A stretch of DNA of 64,000 nt from Planctomycetota bacterium (GCA_018242605.1 JAFEBP010000007.1:163059-227058); one strand, 5' to 3'; counted from the stretch's first letter, positions 25,298 to 34,995 are shown. The notes: generated from the letters alone by a model not told the origin. Made by a program: numbers and translations.

Positions 25298-27055
25298 GTG
25301 AACGCAACTCCCGCCACCGGCCGGCCGAAAAGCGAACCGGGCTTCCTGGATCGAGTTCGCTCGGCGATGCCCGCGATCCGATGGCTCCGGACGTACGACA
25401 AGTCGTGGCTGCGCGGTGATCTGGTCGCGGGCGTCACGCTCGCCGCGTACCTGCTGCCCGCGGGCCTGGGCGATGCGTCCCTGGCCAACCTGCCGCCGGA
25501 GGCCGGTCTCTATGCGTGCCTGTTCTCGGGGCTCGTCTTCTGGCTTTTCTGCAGTTCACGGCACACCGCCATCACGGTGACCTCGGCCATTTCACTGCTC
25601 GTGGGCGCATCCCTGGGAGAGATATCTCGAGGCGACACCACCCGGTACGGCGCGCTCGCAGCGGGCATCGCCTTGCTTGTGTCGGGCATCGCCTTCATCG
25701 CGTGGCTCGCGAAGGCCGGCTCGATCGTCAACTTCATTTCCGAGAGCGTGATGGTCGGATTCAAGTGCGGCGTGGCGCTGTTCCTCGCCAGCACCCAGTT
25801 GCCCAAGTTGTTCGGTGTCCACGGCGCGCACGGCAACTTCTGGGAGAACGCCGCTGCATTTCTCAAGAACCTGCACGAAACAAACCTCACGTCGCTCTCG
25901 CTGGGCATGGTGGCACTGGTGGTCCTCGTGTGCGGCAAGTTCCTCCTCAAGAACAAGCCGGTGGCGCTGTTCGTTGTGATCGGCGGCATCGCGGCGTCGT
26001 CCGTGCTCGGTCTGGAGGCCCGCGGGGTGAAACTGCTGGGTGATGTTCCTCAGGGGCTTCCAAACGTGGGCCTCCCGGCGATCGGCTGGACCGACTTGAA
26101 CGAACTGCTGCCGCTGGCGCTGGCCTGCTTCATGCTGGGCGCGGTTGAGACAGCGGCGATCGGCCGCACCTTCGCGGCCAAGCACGGGGGCCGACTGGAC
26201 GCCAATCAGGAGTTCCTGGCGCTCGCCGCGGCGAATCTCGCCGCGGGTCTGGGACGCGGGTTCCCGGTCAGCGGCGGCATGTCGCAATCGCTCGTCAACG
26301 AGGGCGGCGGGGCCCGCACTCCGCTGTCGGGCGCGCTCGCTTCGGGGTTCATCCTGATCGTCGTGCTCTTCTTCTCTCACCTGCTGCGAACACTGCCGCA
26401 GCCTGTCCTCGCGGCGATCGTGCTGGTCGCGGTCACCGGGCTGTTCAAGGTCTCCACGCTGCAACACCTGCGGCGGACGAACCGGACCGAGTACATCGTG
26501 GCGGTGGCCGCTTTGATCGGAGTGCTGAGCTCGGGCCTGCTGCGGGGTGTCCTGATCGGGGCCATCATCTCCCTGGTGCTTCTGATCCGCCGCGCCTCTC
26601 GCCCCAATGTCGCGATGCTGGGCCGCATCCCGGGCTCGCGGCGTTTCTCCGACTTCGATCGTCATCCCGACAATGAACTGATCCCGGGTGTCTCGATCTT
26701 TCGGCCCGAAGCGAGCCTGATCTACTTCAACATGGATCACGTGCACGACTCGATCATGGAGCGGGTAAGGGCCCAATCACCGGCACCGAAGCTGGTCGTA
26801 CTGGACCTTTCAGCCGCCGCGTACGTGGACATGCACAGCGCACACATGCTCGCGGGCCTTGCCGAGGAACTCAAATCAACCGGTATCCGCTTCCGGGTGG
26901 TCGAAGCGCGATCCGCTGTGCGCGACCGCCTCCGGGGCGAGGGCGTGGACGAGAAAATCGGCGGCATCAACAGATTCACTTCCGTGGCCGATGCGCTCGA
27001 GACCTCGCCGGAGGGCACGACCAGCGAACCGCTCCCGACCGGGCCGCAACATTAA
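25298..27055 (+). CDS. SulP-family anion transporter with STAS domain
   Basis: 585 residues. The membrane part begins with DLVAGVTLAAYLLPAGLGDASLANLPPEAGLY, the SulP signature, and has about twelve hydrophobic segments up to residue 430. A cytoplasmic STAS domain follows (IYFNMDHVHDSIMERV ... VVLDLSAAAYVDMHSAHML). SulP proteins carry sulfate, bicarbonate or other anions; which one cannot be told here. The start is GTG 25298 after CGGAG. Confidence 0.88.
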   Translation: MNATPATGRPKSEPGFLDRVRSAMPAIRWLRTYDKSWLRGDLVAGVTLAAYLLPAGLGDASLANLPPEAGLYACLFSGLVFWLFCSSRHTAITVTSAISLLVGASLGEISRGDTTRYGALAAGIALLVSGIAFIAWLAKAGSIVNFISESVMVGFKCGVALFLASTQLPKLFGVHGAHGNFWENAAAFLKNLHETNLTSLSLGMVALVVLVCGKFLLKNKPVALFVVIGGIAASSVLGLEARGVKLLGDVPQGLPNVGLPAIGWTDLNELLPLALACFMLGAVETAAIGRTFAAKHGGRLDANQEFLALAAANLAAGLGRGFPVSGGMSQSLVNEGGGARTPLSGALASGFILIVVLFFSHLLRTLPQPVLAAIVLVAVTGLFKVSTLQHLRRTNRTEYIVAVAALIGVLSSGLLRGVLIGAIISLVLLIRRASRPNVAMLGRIPGSRRFSDFDRHPDNELIPGVSIFRPEASLIYFNMDHVHDSIMERVRAQSPAPKLVVLDLSAAAYVDMHSAHMLAGLAEELKSTGIRFRVVEARSAVRDRLRGEGVDEKIGGINRFTSVADALETSPEGTTSEPLPTGPQH

Positions 27056-27146
27056 GCACGCCCATTGACTTACGTTGGATGGCGCCCGTTCGACCTCTCC
27101 ATTCCCGATGGCACTCAGCCGGAGGGAACATGTGCCCGAGGTAATC

Positions 27147-28337
27147 ATGAACCACTTGCTCAAGGAAATTCGTCACACTCCGCTGCTCTGGCTCCTGGCC
27201 TTTGTGCCGGTAGTCTTCGTGGTTCAGAAGGTTCAGCCCGGGTGGCACACACTGCTCTTTGGTCTGTCGGTATTGGCGATCGTGCCGCTGGCGACACTGC
27301 TGAGCCACGCCACGGAATCGGTGGCGGCCAAGACAGGCGATTCGGTCGGCGGGCTTCTGAACGCGACCCTGGGGAATCTGACCGAACTGGTGATCGCCCT
27401 CGCCGCGCTGCGTGCGGGCGAATACACCCTGGTCAAGGCCTCGATCGCCGGAGCGATCGTCACCAACACCCTGTTCATGCTCGGCGCATCGTTCCTGCTC
27501 GGCGGGCTCAAGCACCATGTTCAGGAGTACAACCGGGTGAGCGCGAGATTGCAGGCGGGGTTGCTCTTCCTCGCGACCATCGCGATGCTGGTCCCCTCGG
27601 CCGTCTCCGGTGTCGAATCGGCGGCTAGAGCGGAGTTCACCCATCGCCTGAGCGTCGGCCTTTCGGTGCTGCTCATCATCGCCTACGGGCTGGGCATGTT
27701 GTTCTCGCTGAAGACTCACCGCGAGTTGTTCGCCAGCGTCGAGTCCGGAGAGGCCGAAGAACAACCCTGGCCCATCGGGTTGGCGCTGGCCACGCTCGCG
27801 GGCGTCACCGTGCTGGTGGCGCTCGTGAGCGAGGTGTTCGTGGAATCGGTGCAGCAGGCGGCGATCTCGCTGGGCATGACCCCCGCGTTCGTGGGCTTCA
27901 TCGTTGTGGCGCTGGTCGGGGCCGCGGCGGAAATGGCCGCGGCGTTCTCGGGCGCCCGAAAGAACCGCCTGGACTTGAGCGTGGGGATCGCGCTGGGGAG
28001 CGCCTCGCAGATCGCCCTGTTCGTGGCCCCGGTGCTCGTGCTGCTCAGTTATGTTCTGGGGCCCACTCCGATGGACCTGCAGTTCTGGCCGGGCGCGGTC
28101 GTGATGATGCTGATCGCCACGCTGACGGCGTTTCTGGTGACCAACAGCGGGCGCTCGGCGTGGTTCGTCGGGGCGCTTGTGCTGATGGTGTATTTGGTCT
28201 TCGCGCTGACGCTCTTCCTGATGCCGCCAAAGGCCCAGGGAAGCGCCGTCCTAGGCCGGGACGATCGTGTCCCAGGCCACCCCCAGTGCGTCGGCCATCG
28301 ACCGGCACGCCTGGATCTCACGATCGTTCAGGCATGA
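27147..28337 (+). CDS. Calcium/cation:proton exchanger (CaCA family, ChaA/CAX-like)
   Basis: 396 residues from ATG 27147, preceded by GAGGT. It has the two inverted CaCA repeats: GGLLNATLGNLTELVIALAAL in the first half and GFIVVALVGAAAEMAAAFSGARK in the second, each with the acidic ion-binding residue. About eleven hydrophobic helices. It should export calcium or other cations in exchange for protons. After the last helix (LVFALTLFLMPPK) the frame runs about 30 residues further, past 28250, overlapping the end of the convergent dCMP deaminase gene by 87 bases; that tail is unlikely to be functional. Confidence 0.88.
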   Translation: MNHLLKEIRHTPLLWLLAFVPVVFVVQKVQPGWHTLLFGLSVLAIVPLATLLSHATESVAAKTGDSVGGLLNATLGNLTELVIALAALRAGEYTLVKASIAGAIVTNTLFMLGASFLLGGLKHHVQEYNRVSARLQAGLLFLATIAMLVPSAVSGVESAARAEFTHRLSVGLSVLLIIAYGLGMLFSLKTHRELFASVESGEAEEQPWPIGLALATLAGVTVLVALVSEVFVESVQQAAISLGMTPAFVGFIVVALVGAAAEMAAAFSGARKNRLDLSVGIALGSASQIALFVAPVLVLLSYVLGPTPMDLQFWPGAVVMMLIATLTAFLVTNSGRSAWFVGALVLMVYLVFALTLFLMPPKAQGSAVLGRDDRVPGHPQCVGHRPARLDLTIVQA

Positions 28338-28763
28338 CGAAGTCCTGGTGCCCTGCACGATCCGGCGGATGCCCACCTGCAGCAGCCGACGGAAGCACGC
28401 GGCGCACGGAGTGCCGGTGACGTACGCCGTGGCGCCGCGCAGATCGCAGCGTGCGAACGCTACGGCGTTGTCCTCGGCGTGAATGAACCAGTCGTACTTG
28501 TCGGGCCGTTCGGTGGGCACCATCTCGTTGGGCAGGCCCGAGACCGGGCCGTTGTAGCCGGTGCTGAGGACGCGTTTGCTCGCGTCCACGATCACGCAGC
28601 CGTGCTTGGTGTGGCGGTCGGGCGAACGGGTGCTGATCTGTTCGGCCATCGCGAGGAAGTACTCGTCCCAGGAGGGGCGGCGGGCGGTCACGGGTTCGGC
28701 GGTGGCGGAGGTGTTCACGATACTGGAATCGTTGGAGCCCGGCGAGTGGATTTCCTGACTCAA
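28251..28763 (-). CDS. dCMP deaminase-like zinc enzyme (ComEB family)
   Basis: 170 residues. Zinc site formed by HAE (95-97) and PCAAC (119-123), with KHGCVIVD and GYNGPVSGLPNE as in deoxycytidylate deaminases. It should convert dCMP to dUMP for thymidylate supply. About 30 residues at the N-terminus are unstructured and not part of the fold. It is last in the minus-strand run that begins with the flagellar genes, 42 bases after the O-GlcNAc-transferase-like gene. Confidence 0.88.
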   Translation of the reverse strand: MSQEIHSPGSNDSSIVNTSATAEPVTARRPSWDEYFLAMAEQISTRSPDRHTKHGCVIVDASKRVLSTGYNGPVSGLPNEMVPTERPDKYDWFIHAEDNAVAFARCDLRGATAYVTGTPCAACFRRLLQVGIRRIVQGTRTSSCLNDREIQACRSMADALGVAWDTIVPA

Positions 28764-28805
28764 ACACTTGAGCCCCTGGATGCAGGAACAGCGCGGCGTG
28801 CGTCC

Positions 28806-30575
28806 TTAGCCCGCCGGGCGACCACACCACTGTTGCCAGACGTGCCGCAACGCGCCGCCAAACCGAGCCGCGAACGCCGGACCGTCGCAGAGCGGCGACG
28901 CCTGCATCCGCGGGCGCAGGCCCGCTCGCAGGCTTGCGAGCCGGGCGCGGTCACTCACGAGCGCCGCGGCGAGAGCAACGAACTCATCCTCAGTCCCCGC
29001 GACGAGCTCGGACAACCCCACGGCCCCAAGCAAGCTTGCGCCCACTCGCCCCGCGTGCGTCCGCCCGGCAAGGGTCAAAACTGGGACGCCCATCCAGAGC
29101 GCCTCGCACGTGGTCGTCGTGCCGTTGTAAGGAACCGGATCCAGGCCAATGTCCATCCGCGCGTACAGACCCAGGTGATCAATCACTGAGTTGGCGCGGG
29201 AGAGCACATCGATCCGCGCCGGATCAACGCCGTGCGACGCAAACCGCGCCGAGACGTCCGCCCGGAGTTCATCGTCGGCGAAGGCCACGCTCTTGAGCAC
29301 CAACCGCGATCCCGGGCACGCCAGAAGCACGCGTGACCACAGCCCGATCACCGCGCGGTTGAGCTTCTGGGCGTTGTTGAATGAACCGAACGTGAAGGGC
29401 CGATCGGGAACGCCGATCGCCGGTTCGGGCGCCGCGGCCGGGGGCTTGTAGCAGATGAAACACGGGTCCAGACGCAGGAGCTTTTCGCTGGCGCACGCGT
29501 CGGCCTCGCCCGGCGGATCCGTCACTGAATCAACGATGCGGTAGTCGATGCCGGGCACGCCCGTCGTATTGGGATATCCAAGGTACGTCATCTGCACCGG
29601 CGCCACGCCGGACTGAAGCGCCCCCAGACTGTGGCCCTGAGTGTGCCCGCTCAGTTCGATCGCGATGTCGATGCGGTCGGCACGCATGGCCTGCGCCAAC
29701 TGCTCATCGGTGGCGGTGTCCATGACCCGCCACTGGGCCGCGTAAGTCGAGAGACGTTTGGTGACGGCATCGGCGATGAAGTTGGTCTGGTAGGCGAAGA
29801 GCTCTATCTCTGCGCGATTGTGGTGCTCGAACAAGGGCTCGATGAACCAGGCGACAGAATGCGCACGCAGGTCCGGCGAAACGACGCCGACCCGCAGCCG
29901 CCGCTGTGAATCTCTCGTGTTGGACCACGACCGAAGCGGCGGAACACCGCCGCGGGAAAGCAACTCGCCGTACCGCTTGTGTTGTTCAAACTGCCTTTGA
30001 CGCGACGCTCCCGGGAGGTAGTTCAGAACGAGCGAGAGCCCGCTGGCGAGCATTGCGTTCTGCGGCTGCGAGGCGGAAAGGGACTCTAACACCCCCACCG
30101 CCTCCTCAACGCGCCCGAGATTGAGTAGAGCCGCGGCGTGCTGCGACGCCGGGCCGGGATCGCCCGGGGCGAGCTCCGAGGCTCGACGGCAGACCCGTTC
30201 GGCGCGGGTGCACTGGTTCTTGTCAAAGAGGATTCCCGCCATGGCAGAGAGCGGCCCGGGATGCTGGGGCGCGAGCGACGCGGCGCGTTCGAGCACCTTG
30301 AGCGCTTCATCGGGCCTGTCGGCCATGCCCAGGATCGCGCCGTGCTGCATGAGCGTGCCGACATCGCTCGGCGCCAGCGCCGCGGCCGTAGCGGCGAAGT
30401 GCAGAGCTCTGGCAGGCTGAGCGTTGGCAAGGAGCACCTCGGCCATGAGGCTGTTGGCGGCTGGGTCGCGCGGGGCGCTCTGCACCAACCGCTGCCCGGC
30501 CGCGAGAGCGCGAGCCCGCTCACCCGACCGCAACAGGGCACGCACCGAGGAGAACTTGTCCGGACTGATCGCCAT
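28806..30575 (-). CDS. TPR protein with O-GlcNAc transferase (GT41, SPINDLY-like) domain
   Basis: 589 residues. Residues 1 to about 195 are TPR-like helical repeats (DPAANSLMAEVLLANAQPARAL, PDEALKVLERAASLAPQHPG). From about 225 the GT41 domain follows: RRLRVGVVSPDLRAHSVAWF, DIAIELSGHTQGHSL, MTYLGYPNTTGVPGIDYRI, FGSFNNAQKLN and PYNGTTTTCEALWMGVPVLTL, which forms the UDP-binding region. Such enzymes add a single sugar to serine or threonine. The gene lies two genes after fliS in the same direction, so flagellin or the FliD cap is a reasonable target. The ATG is only one base after a terminator-like hairpin and U-tract, with no ribosome site. Confidence 0.85.
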   Translation of the reverse strand: MAISPDKFSSVRALLRSGERARALAAGQRLVQSAPRDPAANSLMAEVLLANAQPARALHFAATAAALAPSDVGTLMQHGAILGMADRPDEALKVLERAASLAPQHPGPLSAMAGILFDKNQCTRAERVCRRASELAPGDPGPASQHAAALLNLGRVEEAVGVLESLSASQPQNAMLASGLSLVLNYLPGASRQRQFEQHKRYGELLSRGGVPPLRSWSNTRDSQRRLRVGVVSPDLRAHSVAWFIEPLFEHHNRAEIELFAYQTNFIADAVTKRLSTYAAQWRVMDTATDEQLAQAMRADRIDIAIELSGHTQGHSLGALQSGVAPVQMTYLGYPNTTGVPGIDYRIVDSVTDPPGEADACASEKLLRLDPCFICYKPPAAAPEPAIGVPDRPFTFGSFNNAQKLNRAVIGLWSRVLLACPGSRLVLKSVAFADDELRADVSARFASHGVDPARIDVLSRANSVIDHLGLYARMDIGLDPVPYNGTTTTCEALWMGVPVLTLAGRTHAGRVGASLLGAVGLSELVAGTEDEFVALAAALVSDRARLASLRAGLRPRMQASPLCDGPAFAARFGGALRHVWQQWCGRPAG

Positions 30576-30576
30576 G

Positions 30577-30601
30577 AAAAACCGCCCACCAACAAGGGCG
30601 G
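30577..30601 (-). terminator. Rho-independent terminator or attenuator before the GT41 gene
   Basis: On the minus strand CCGCCC, an 8-base loop and GGGCGG are followed by TTTTT. It lies between the Bax-inhibitor-like gene and the GT41 gene, and its T-tract ends one base before the GT41 ATG. Stem at 30582-30587 and 30596-30601. Confidence 0.6.
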
Positions 30602-30637
30602 GCGGAGAGGATACGCGGCGAGAATATCGCGGGGATG

Positions 30638-31411
30638 TTACCGGCGGTTGAGCTTGCTCAACAACCGCAGCACTTCAATGTACAGCCAGATCAGCGTCAC
30701 CAGCAGGCCAAAACCCCCGTACCACTCCATGTACTTCGGCGCGCCGGACCGGACTCCGCCCTCGATGAACTGGAAATCCAGCACCAGGTTGAGCGACGCG
30801 AGAACGACGACAACGACGCTGAAACCGATGCCCACGGCCCCAGAACCGTGGATCGCGCCCAGTACATGAATCCCGAACATGCCCAGAATCCAGTTCGCGA
30901 GATAGGTGAGGCCTACGCCTAAGGTGGCCACGACGACGCACTTCGCGAGCACGCTGCCCATGCGGATGAGGCCCAGCGCATACCCCACGAGCAACGCGGC
31001 GAAAATGCCCAGGGTCAGGCTCACCGCCTGCAAGACCAACCCCGTGCCGGCCTTGGTCGATCCGGCGACCGCCAGGGAGATCGCGCCCATGACCAGCCCC
31101 TGCGCGACAGCGTAAACGGGGGAGAGAAACGGCGCTGTCTTGGGGACAAAGGAAATGACCAGCCATAGCACGAATCCGCCGATGGCCCCGCCCAGCACGA
31201 GCAATCGAGAGAGTCCCGGATTCACGCCGGTGTACTGGAAGGCGAAGATCGCCGACGCGATGCAGAGCAGGAGCAGGAACGCGGTCTTCGCGACCGTGCC
31301 GTTCATGGTCATGACCGCGGAATCGCCCGGCCTGGTGAGTTCAGTGGAAATGCCGCCCCAGTTGGCGGGGGCGAACGTGTCTTCACGAAGAGTGGGATTG
31401 CTCGTACGCAT
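30638..31411 (-). CDS. Bax inhibitor-1 / YccA family membrane protein
   Basis: 257 residues. After about 35 polar residues there are seven hydrophobic helices, including TAFLLLLCIASAIFAFQYTG and ASLNLVLDFQFIEGGVRSGAPKYMEWYG, the last a clear BI-1 family signature with conserved aspartate and a glycine-proline turn. Family members act as calcium or proton leak channels or in membrane quality control; the role here is unknown. It lies between fliS and the GT41 gene. Confidence 0.88.
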   Translation of the reverse strand: MRTSNPTLREDTFAPANWGGISTELTRPGDSAVMTMNGTVAKTAFLLLLCIASAIFAFQYTGVNPGLSRLLVLGGAIGGFVLWLVISFVPKTAPFLSPVYAVAQGLVMGAISLAVAGSTKAGTGLVLQAVSLTLGIFAALLVGYALGLIRMGSVLAKCVVVATLGVGLTYLANWILGMFGIHVLGAIHGSGAVGIGFSVVVVVLASLNLVLDFQFIEGGVRSGAPKYMEWYGGFGLLVTLIWLYIEVLRLLSKLNRR

Positions 31412-31567
31412 CGTCTGGAAGGCTCCTTTGGTTGATCAAAGCATATGTGCCTTGAAACACAAAGGACGCCGGCCGTGGATGTCCTTGGGCGATCAATCCA
31501 CCGAGATACGAATGTGCGTGCTCACAGGATGGGCCGATCCAAGAAGTGCCGCGGACGCAGCGAGGAA

Positions 31568-32020
31568 TCAACCCTGGACGCCCGTGGCCATCGGCTCGGG
31601 ACGCCCCTTCTCCGTGGCGACCTGCTGCATGAGCAGGACCCAGGTTTCTCGTTCGTATTCGAGCAGTTCGATGACCGTGTCGACCTTCTTCATGTCCTTC
31701 TCGAACACCCCTTCGACCAGGTGCTTGTACATGAAGAGGTAGAGCGAACGCACCTGCTCCGCGAGGGCCGGATTGGGCTCGGTGCGGATGCTGGTGGCGA
31801 GCTCCATGATGATCTCGCGGCACTGCGAGAAGCCGTTAAAACTGGCCTCGAAGTTCTTGACATTCAGGCCTTCGCGGCCCTGGCGGGCGAACTTGATCGC
31901 ACCCTCGATGAGCAGCAGTCGCAACTCTTCGGGCGTCGCCGTCATCACCCGCGTGCGCAGGTAGGCGTTGGCCGATTTGGCATACTGATTCGACGCGTTC
32001 TGCGGTTGGCCTGAACTCAT
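31568..32020 (-). CDS. fliS: Flagellar export chaperone FliS
   Basis: 150 residues, slightly longer than the usual 125-135. It is helical throughout, with YLRTRVMTATPEELRLLLIEGAIKFARQG, the FliS N-terminal signature, and SLYLFMYKHLVEG in the third helix. FliS keeps flagellin unfolded before export. It follows fliD by 47 bases on the same strand. Confidence 0.9.
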   Translation of the reverse strand: MSSGQPQNASNQYAKSANAYLRTRVMTATPEELRLLLIEGAIKFARQGREGLNVKNFEASFNGFSQCREIIMELATSIRTEPNPALAEQVRSLYLFMYKHLVEGVFEKDMKKVDTVIELLEYERETWVLLMQQVATEKGRPEPMATGVQG

Positions 32021-32067
32021 GGCACGCTTCTATCGGCCCTTCGAAACCCTCGCTTGATCACCCCGGA

Positions 32068-34947
32068 TCAACCAGCGCGGCCAATTGAACCCAGCGCAGA
32101 CTGCTGGGTCTGCATCTGCCCGATGGCCTTCTCCATCGCGAGGAACTGGCGTTGAAGGATGTCGCGCTTCTGGGCCAACTGATCATCCATCGCGTCGATG
32201 CGGCTCTGCTGAGCCTTGACCTGGTTGCGCAGCTCATCCCCCCTTCCGAACAGGATCGCGGAAGAACCATCCACGTACCGCTTGGCCAATTGCTCCATCT
32301 GGCCCATGATGCCCAGCGACGAGAACGTGTTACCCGAGTTCTGGTTCCGCACCTTGACCCCGCCGCCGAGATCGATGACCGAATCATCCGCGGTAACGCG
32401 GGCCGTGAAGAGCGATTCCACGCCGGTGGGGTCCGCGGCCATCGCCGCCCGCAACTTGCCGGAATCCAACTGCAGCGTGCCGCCGGACCCGATCGTCACT
32501 CCGACGTCGGCGAACGACTGGTAGTTGCCCGAAACGCCCTTGGCCGTGCCCTGAATCGTCGAGAACAGCAGGGTCCGCAGTTGCAGCGTCGTCGCGTCGC
32601 CCAGGAGCGGGCCCTTCTTGCCGCTGTCCTTGTCGTAGTCGCTCTGGAACTCGATGCGAGAGATCGCCGTGTTGAACGTCGAAATGAACGTGCCGATCGC
32701 CTTCTCAATGTTGTCGGTATCCGTCGCGACATTCAGCGTCACCGGGGAGGCGCTCGTCCCCTTGAGATCAATCTTGACCCCGGAGAGGATGTTATCGATG
32801 GTATTAGTGGAGCTGGTCACGGCGACGCCGGCCGCGGCGTCGCTGCTTCCGAAGAAGACCCGAGCGTCGCGCCCGGCGTCAAGAGTGGTCAGCCCCAGAT
32901 CGAGCGAACCGGAGTCCAGGATCATCCGGCCGGCTCGGCCGCTCTGCGACGACGTCAGGCTGAGACGGAAGGGGGCCGAGCCCGAACCGTCACGGACGAT
33001 CGCCGCGGTCACGTTCGCTTTCGCGGCGTTGATCTTGTCCGCCACCTGTTGAAGGGTGTCTGCGGCGGTGAGAGTGATGGTGCGTTCCCACGATCCGTTG
33101 ATGGAGTTTGAACCGCCCGTACCGGACGCCTCACCCAGGAGGTTGAGCGTGCGTGCCATCGATCCGCCGCCAACTTCTTCGATCTTGATCTTCTGGGCGC
33201 CCGCGGTTTCGCCGTCCGCGAGCGATTCGGCGATCGAGATTCCGTCGCCGTTGGCGTTGATCTGGGCCTTCACCTTGACGCCGCGGCTGTTGATCAGATC
33301 AACCAGGTCGCCAATGGTCTTGAGCGAATCGGTGACGCTGACGTTCGCGCTGGTGCCGAACGAATCGGTAATCCGGAAGTCGCCGTTGCCTATTCCCTTG
33401 CCATTATTAAGAGACGAAAGAGCCGTGGCTCGGCCGATGTACTGGCGCTGCAGGTTCCCGCTGTTCACCACGGAAGCGGACACGCCGTCGGTGCCGGTGG
33501 AGATTCCTAAAGCCGCCGCCGCGTCCGAGCCGCTCGCCCCGGTGATGATGAGCTTGCCGGTGCCGCTGGTGAGGTCGGTGATGACGATGCCCGTGCCCCG
33601 CGAGTCCAGGGTCGCGGTGAGTCGCTTGGAACCCGAGGAGACACTCGCGTCTTCGATCGCCTTGAGTGCGTCGGACACACCCCCGTTCGGATCGATGGTG
33701 GCGTCAAACGTGGAGCCATCGCGGAGCGTGAAGTGGATCAAGCCCGAGTTGGTCCCGCTCGTGCCACCCTTGAGGCCGCGGACCAGGGTCGTCTGAAGCC
33801 CCGCAAGCACGCGGCGTCCAACGATGTTGCCGCTCACCGGATCGGTCAGCAGCCCCAGGTCCTTCGCGGTTGTGTCCGTGCCCTCCGAGACTGTCAGAGG
33901 CTTGGTGCCGGTGGTGTCGGTGATCAGCAGTCGGCCATTGGTCGAATCGATGGACGCGGAGACACCGGTGGCGCCCGCGGCGGTCAGGGCTTCGTTGATG
34001 CGTGTCACGACTCCGCCCATGTCCGAGACCGCGCCCTTCACCTTCGTGAGCGTGCCGCTGACGGTCTGGTAGACGTCGCCGATGTTCACCTTGACGGCCG
34101 CGGGGGATGCGCCCCCGACGTTGATGACGAAGTTGTACGAATCCTCGGTGGTCGATGGCTTGCGCGAAACCCCCACGCCGTCATTCAGAGAGGCCAGCGT
34201 GGTGGCGGAGTTCAGGGCGTAGACCGTGCTGCCGGTGATCGTGCCGCCGCTCGCCGCAACCCCCGCGAGCCCCAACCCCGTGGCGGTGGTCGATCCCTGC
34301 GCGTTGGTGATCGAGAAACTGCCGCCGGCGTTATCCTTCACGACGAACTTGCCGCCGCTGATGGAGGCGGTGACCTGCGCCGTGCCGTTGCTGTTGATCG
34401 CCTCGAGCACCTCGCCGACGGTCGTCGACCTCGAAAGATCGACGGTCGCGGTGCGGCCGCCCGAATCCGTGATCTGGATCCGGCCGCGCGACACTCCCTC
34501 GCCGTTATTGAGGTCCGCGAGTTCAACATCGCGGTCTAGGCGGGCTTTGGCCGATTCCAGAGTGATGGTGGATCCCCCCAGGCCGGAGACGTCCTTATTC
34601 GCGAACCCGCGGGAGAGTTGCTGCTGGGTGGAGACCAGCCGATCGACAACAAACACATAGCTGCCGGAGGCCGCGTCGGTGGAGGCCGTGGCGCTGAGCA
34701 CATCGGTGTTGGATGAGACGGCGGTCTTGGTCTGGAAAGTCTTGTTCTCGCGGAACGACGCCGCGGAAGTCCGCAGCGCGGCGATGCGGGCGTTGATGTC
34801 GAGGTACGCCGCCTGCTGGAACTGGAACTGCTGGAGGCGGGCCTGCGCAAGCTGCTTGGGGCGCGAGGACGCCGCGATCAACTGGTCAATGAGCTGACCG
34901 GAGTTGATGCCGCTGAAGAGTCCCACGCCGCTGGAGATGCCGCCCAA
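32068..34947 (-). CDS. fliD: Flagellar cap protein FliD, unusually large
   Basis: 959 residues, about twice the length of enterobacterial FliD. The FliD_N domain is at 1-110 (GLFSGINSGQLIDQLIAASS). The C-terminal FliD_C region includes NTIDNILSGVKIDLKGTSASP, FISTFNTAISRI and the final coiled coil (QQSRIDAMDDQLAQKRDILQRQF). Between them are repeated Flagellin_IN-like units, such as GVSRGRIQITDSGGRTATVDL and GIGNGDFRITDSFGTSANVSV, which account for the extra length. The cap folds flagellin at the filament tip; extra repeats should give large outward domains. Confidence 0.92.
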   Translation of the reverse strand: MGGISSGVGLFSGINSGQLIDQLIAASSRPKQLAQARLQQFQFQQAAYLDINARIAALRTSAASFRENKTFQTKTAVSSNTDVLSATASTDAASGSYVFVVDRLVSTQQQLSRGFANKDVSGLGGSTITLESAKARLDRDVELADLNNGEGVSRGRIQITDSGGRTATVDLSRSTTVGEVLEAINSNGTAQVTASISGGKFVVKDNAGGSFSITNAQGSTTATGLGLAGVAASGGTITGSTVYALNSATTLASLNDGVGVSRKPSTTEDSYNFVINVGGASPAAVKVNIGDVYQTVSGTLTKVKGAVSDMGGVVTRINEALTAAGATGVSASIDSTNGRLLITDTTGTKPLTVSEGTDTTAKDLGLLTDPVSGNIVGRRVLAGLQTTLVRGLKGGTSGTNSGLIHFTLRDGSTFDATIDPNGGVSDALKAIEDASVSSGSKRLTATLDSRGTGIVITDLTSGTGKLIITGASGSDAAAALGISTGTDGVSASVVNSGNLQRQYIGRATALSSLNNGKGIGNGDFRITDSFGTSANVSVTDSLKTIGDLVDLINSRGVKVKAQINANGDGISIAESLADGETAGAQKIKIEEVGGGSMARTLNLLGEASGTGGSNSINGSWERTITLTAADTLQQVADKINAAKANVTAAIVRDGSGSAPFRLSLTSSQSGRAGRMILDSGSLDLGLTTLDAGRDARVFFGSSDAAAGVAVTSSTNTIDNILSGVKIDLKGTSASPVTLNVATDTDNIEKAIGTFISTFNTAISRIEFQSDYDKDSGKKGPLLGDATTLQLRTLLFSTIQGTAKGVSGNYQSFADVGVTIGSGGTLQLDSGKLRAAMAADPTGVESLFTARVTADDSVIDLGGGVKVRNQNSGNTFSSLGIMGQMEQLAKRYVDGSSAILFGRGDELRNQVKAQQSRIDAMDDQLAQKRDILQRQFLAMEKAIGQMQTQQSALGSIGRAG

Positions 34948-34995
34948 AGGAATCCTCCGTTCATGGCCTTCATGGCCGGTGTTCGATCAACGAGA

